A DNA stretch of 6,544 nt from Nitrospirae bacterium RBG_19FT_COMBO_42_15 (GTDB lineage: Bacteria; Nitrospirota; CAKKRA01; 9FT-COMBO-42-15), in NCBI GenBank assembly GCA_001803815.1, contig MHEL01000122.1, positions 221-6,764 of the forward strand. Direction: 5' to 3'. Both the position numbers and the translations under genes were made by a program. Below the pieces are notes generated by a model, which saw only the letters and a program-made list of their open reading frames with translations, made no database searches and was not told where the DNA came from. Every line of letters begins with the position of its first letter. Positions within the stretch are counted from its first letter, which is position 1. This document shows positions 4,836-6,544 of this stretch, one piece after another.

Positions 4836-4965
4836 CATTGCGAGGCTGGCAAAGCCAGCCGAAGCAATCTCAATTTTGTAATGCGTGATCAGCGTCTTTT
4901 AACTCATTACCCATAACGCGTCACTCATTACGAATATTAGATTGCTTCGCTTCGCTCGCAATGAC
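4836..4965. repeat. Nested palindromic repeats between the ferritin and flavodoxin genes
   Basis: The outer arms belong to the same REP-like family as 3864-3933: CATTGCGAG (4836-4844) with GAAGCAATCT (4861-4870), against AGATTGCTTC (4939-4948) with CTCGCAATG (4955-4963). The left arm contains a perfect hairpin, GGCTGGC-AAA-GCCAGCC (4844-4860). Inside lies a different inverted repeat, GTAATGCGTGA (4878-4888) against TCACTCATTAC (4921-4931), one mismatch. This looks like one repeat inside another. No gene is supported in the gap. Confidence 0.75.
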
Positions 4966-4995
4966 ATTTTTATTTTCAATAGCGGAGGTTTTATA

Positions 4996-5427
4996 ATGCC
5001 TAAAATAGCAATAATCTACGGCACACAGGCAGGAAGCACAGAGATGATGGCAAGGGCTGTTGAAGAGGGCGCGCAGAAAGCAGGCGCGGAAACAATTTTA
5101 AAAAATGTTTTGGTTGCAAAGGCAGACGACCTGAAGGATATTGACGGCCTAATACTCGGCGCGCCAACCTACCATGCAGACCTCTTTGATGGCATGAAAA
5201 ATTTCCTTCTAAAGATAAGGGATGTCAATCTGAAAGGAAAGACTGGCTCTGCTTTTGGCTCTTATGGCTGGAGCGGTGAGGCAGTAGGGAAAATGATTGA
5301 CCCTTTAAAATATTTCGGCATGAAGGTAGTTGAACCAGGGCTTTTAATCAAGAATCAACCAGACGAAGGCGGGCTTGAAGAGTGCAGAAAATTCGGAGAA
5401 AAGATTGCCAAAAAAATTGTTAAATAA
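4996..5427 (+). CDS. Stand-alone flavodoxin
   Basis: Cytoplasmic FMN-binding electron carrier of 143 residues, normal for short-chain flavodoxins. The phosphate-binding loop GTQAGSTEMMA is at residues 9-19, after the first beta strand (KIAIIY). The isoalloxazine loops are GAPTYHADLF (about 55-64) and GSYGWSGEA (about 88-96). The latter closely resembles the flavodoxin domain of flavodiiron proteins (rubredoxin:oxygen oxidoreductase), but no metallo-beta-lactamase-like domain precedes it here, so it is not a flavodiiron protein. The ATG at 4996 is preceded by GGAGG with 7 bases between. An upstream in-frame start at 4942 would only translate the repeat element and is rejected. Last of the redox series, it may supply electrons to the rubredoxin and rubrerythrin partners. 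It ends 1 bp from the convergent gene. Confidence 0.9.
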   Translation: MPKIAIIYGTQAGSTEMMARAVEEGAQKAGAETILKNVLVAKADDLKDIDGLILGAPTYHADLFDGMKNFLLKIRDVNLKGKTGSAFGSYGWSGEAVGKMIDPLKYFGMKVVEPGLLIKNQPDEGGLEECRKFGEKIAKKIVK

Positions 5428-5428
5428 T

Positions 5429-6046
5429 TTACACCCCAAATCCCTTTAATCTGTTCACCATATTTGATTCAGAGGCGCCTTCTCTTTCCAGTTCCCTTTC
5501 AGAATCTATAATATCTGAAAGGTAAAGGATGTATACAGCTTTTAACAACGTCTCTTTATCAATATTCATTGTCCTTAAGAGAAGATTAATGGTAGCGCCC
5601 TTTTTAACCAAGCCTATAATATCCTGCTCATCAATAGAGAATTGTAATCTATTGCCAAACTCTGGAAAATCGTGCGAGAGCATTAACTTCTTATTATAAT
5701 CAGGCAGAGTGCTGACAAAATTTACCTTAGAGCTTGCAATATTCTTCTTAAGATAGGCATAAGAAATCTCTGGTATAGAGTAGTTGATGGTCTCCCTGAT
5801 AGGCGGAAGGTTCTCCTGATAATTATATTCACCCTCTTTTAATGAAAAGATATCGCTTAGGGACTTATCCTCATCAGCCATTCTGAATTTTGCATAAACA
5901 ATTCTTCTATTCTTAATATAAATACTCCCAATGGAGTTTTCACTCTTTATAAAAACAACACCTAATGAATCAGAATGATTAATCCTTTTTAGTAATTCAT
6001 ATATTGTGTGGTCGCGTAATGTGCCTTTATCGCCCTTTAATACCAT
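5429..6046 (-). CDS. DUF4388-like (PatA N-terminal type) regulatory protein
   Basis: Cytoplasmic protein of 205 residues with no signal peptide or membrane segment. Residues about 1-95 have the DUF4388 pattern: an opening helix (IYELLKRI), two hydrophobic strands around a glycine turn (SIGSIYIKNRRIVYA), an acidic helix (DIFSLKEGEYNY) and a short tail. Residues about 133-185 form a helical module (LVKKGATINLLLRTMN, then LLKAVYILYLSDIID), which often follows DUF4388 and may be winged-helix-like. Such proteins occur near signalling and gliding systems in Desulfobacterota and relatives, but their biochemical role is poorly defined. GAGG lies 6 bases before the ATG at 6046, and a consensus promoter lies upstream. 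It is convergent with flavodoxin with no terminator between them. The domain call rests on pattern memory. Confidence 0.65.
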   Translation of the reverse strand: MVLKGDKGTLRDHTIYELLKRINHSDSLGVVFIKSENSIGSIYIKNRRIVYAKFRMADEDKSLSDIFSLKEGEYNYQENLPPIRETINYSIPEISYAYLKKNIASSKVNFVSTLPDYNKKLMLSHDFPEFGNRLQFSIDEQDIIGLVKKGATINLLLRTMNIDKETLLKAVYILYLSDIIDSERELEREGASESNMVNRLKGFGV

Positions 6047-6085
6047 AAAAAACCTCGCTAATTATTGGAGTTAGGGTTTTATTTA

Positions 6086-6114
6086 ACTATAACAGAGAGG
6101 CAATATATTGTCAA
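6086..6114 (-). promoter_or_regulatory. Sigma70-type promoter of the DUF4388-like gene
   Basis: On the minus strand a perfect TTGACA (6109-6114), a 17-bp spacer and TATAGT (6086-6091, 5 of 6 matches) predict transcription from near 6079 and a leader of about 33 bases. This makes the gene independent of the sulfur-carrier gene upstream. I see no clear operator palindrome over it. Confidence 0.75.
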
Positions 6115-6183
6115 ATATCAGTCTTGGAGTATTGATATATATACATTAAAAAGGAGTTCTGTAAAAAAAAATTGATAAAACAA

Positions 6184-6202
6184 GAGATTATATTATTATC
6201 TC
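6184..6202 (-). terminator. Weak AT-rich hairpin at the end of the TusA-family gene
   Basis: GAGATTATA and TATTATCTC pair with one mismatch around a single T, overlapping the stop codon of the TusA-family gene. On the minus strand it is followed by TTGTTTT and then a nine-base T-run (complement of 6164-6172 region). The stem is AT-rich, so termination would be weak, but a fresh promoter starts downstream, which fits an operon end here. Confidence 0.35.
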
Positions 6203-6461
6203 AAACATTATCTCCCTTTTTCCTAACTATTATTTCCCATAATTTTTCACCTACCTTCTCCACTGATAATATATCATTACCCTCTTTTTCAAGGCTTCTT
6301 GGGACATTTTCAGTTGCAGGCGGATAATCCACAATTACCTTTAAGACCTCGCCGTCTTCCATCTCCTCTAACGCAAGTTTTGACTTTACAAAGGTATATG
6401 GGCAGATTTCTCCTTTAATATCAAGAACTTTATCAATTTTCAGGTCTTTTTTCTCTAACAT
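6201..6461 (-). CDS. TusA-family sulfur carrier protein with variant CPxP motif
   Basis: Small cytoplasmic protein of 86 residues with the TusA (SirA/YedF) two-layer fold pattern: a strand (KVLDIKG), the active-site Cys20-Pro21 at the start of a helix (CPYTFVKSKLALEEM), then strands VLKVIVDY and LWEIIVRK. Family members carry sulfur as a persulfide on this cysteine for tRNA thiolation, cofactor synthesis or sulfur metabolism. The usual CPxP reads CPYT: the second proline is missing, which occurs in some subfamilies. AAGGAG lies 7 bases before the ATG at 6461. It is 26 bp downstream of another minus-strand gene, so probably co-transcribed with it. The exact sulfur pathway cannot be told from this window. 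Confidence 0.82.
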   Translation of the reverse strand: MLEKKDLKIDKVLDIKGEICPYTFVKSKLALEEMEDGEVLKVIVDYPPATENVPRSLEKEGNDILSVEKVGEKLWEIIVRKKGDNV

Positions 6462-6487
6462 TTATCTACTCCTTAAGTTTTGATTTC

Positions 6488-6544
6488 TTAATGTCCTAAT
6501 GCCTTTAATTCGTTTATCCTTTTTACCATGCCTTCAACCATAAA
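6488..6544 (-). CDS. C-terminal end of a gene running off the window
   Basis: The minus strand is open from the window edge to a TAA at 6488-6490, giving the 18-residue tail FMVEGMVKRINELKALGH. Its composition is protein-like, and the stop lies 26 bp before the TusA-family start, as expected within an operon. The fragment is too short to identify the family, though its neighbour makes a sulfur-related enzyme plausible. Confidence 0.5.
   Translation of the reverse strand, partial: FMVEGMVKRINELKALGH

Noticed and set aside
4836..4965. CRISPR array
   Set aside because: The repeats are inverted and nested, without regularly spaced direct repeats or unique spacers, and no cas gene is near.
4942..4995. 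Upstream extension of flavodoxin to a start at 4942
   Set aside because: The extra 18 residues translate the repeat element; GGAGG points to the ATG at 4996, where the normal flavodoxin strand begins.
4996..5427. Remnant of a flavodiiron protein
   Set aside because: The flavodoxin is complete with its own start and ribosome binding site, and no metallo-beta-lactamase-like coding sequence lies upstream.

Overview
The window reads as a piece of a moderately AT-rich chromosome from an anaerobic or microaerophilic bacterium with a Gram-negative-style periplasm. That inference rests on three secreted c-type cytochromes beside a rubrerythrin/rubredoxin/bacterioferritin/flavodoxin oxygen-defence cluster. 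Intergenic palindromes of the kind scattered through Desulfobacterota, Nitrospirota and related uncultivated groups fit this too, but the phylum cannot be fixed from the sequence alone. Nothing looks like a phage, plasmid, IS transposase, CRISPR array, tRNA or rRNA.

Left block (58-2024, minus strand): three cytochrome c genes in one apparent operon, transcribed leftward as di-heme (1344-2024), small mono-heme (936-1304), then mono-heme with a long N-terminal extension (58-888). Each has a signal peptide and a clear ribosome binding site, and a perfect palindrome (25-42) follows the last gene.

Control region (2025-2331): a compact divergent promoter pair. Both promoters match the sigma70 consensus with 17-bp spacers. 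Their -35 boxes lie in the two arms of one long inverted repeat (2225-2262), and a separate palindrome overlaps each -10 region (2198-2217 and 2282-2303).

Centre (2332-5427, plus strand): a PerR-type Fur-family regulator followed 4 bp later by a small cupin. After a hairpin-rich gap come rubrerythrin, a short rubredoxin-domain protein with a helical tail, a short bacterioferritin-like protein and a stand-alone flavodoxin. Together they look like a peroxide and iron handling module: a peroxide/metal-sensing repressor, a diiron peroxidase, small FeS and FMN electron carriers, and an iron-sequestering ferritin. Each gap between the last four genes carries a different palindromic repeat.

Right block (5429-6544, minus strand): a DUF4388-like regulatory protein with its own consensus promoter, convergent with the flavodoxin gene and separated from it by 1 bp. 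Then a TusA-family sulfur carrier protein with a variant CPxP motif, and the last 18 codons of a further upstream gene.

The gene families are mostly familiar. The most interesting parts are the architecture of the divergent promoter, the palindrome on the rubrerythrin -10 box, the nested inverted repeat after the cupin gene, and the unassigned helical domain on the rubredoxin-like protein.
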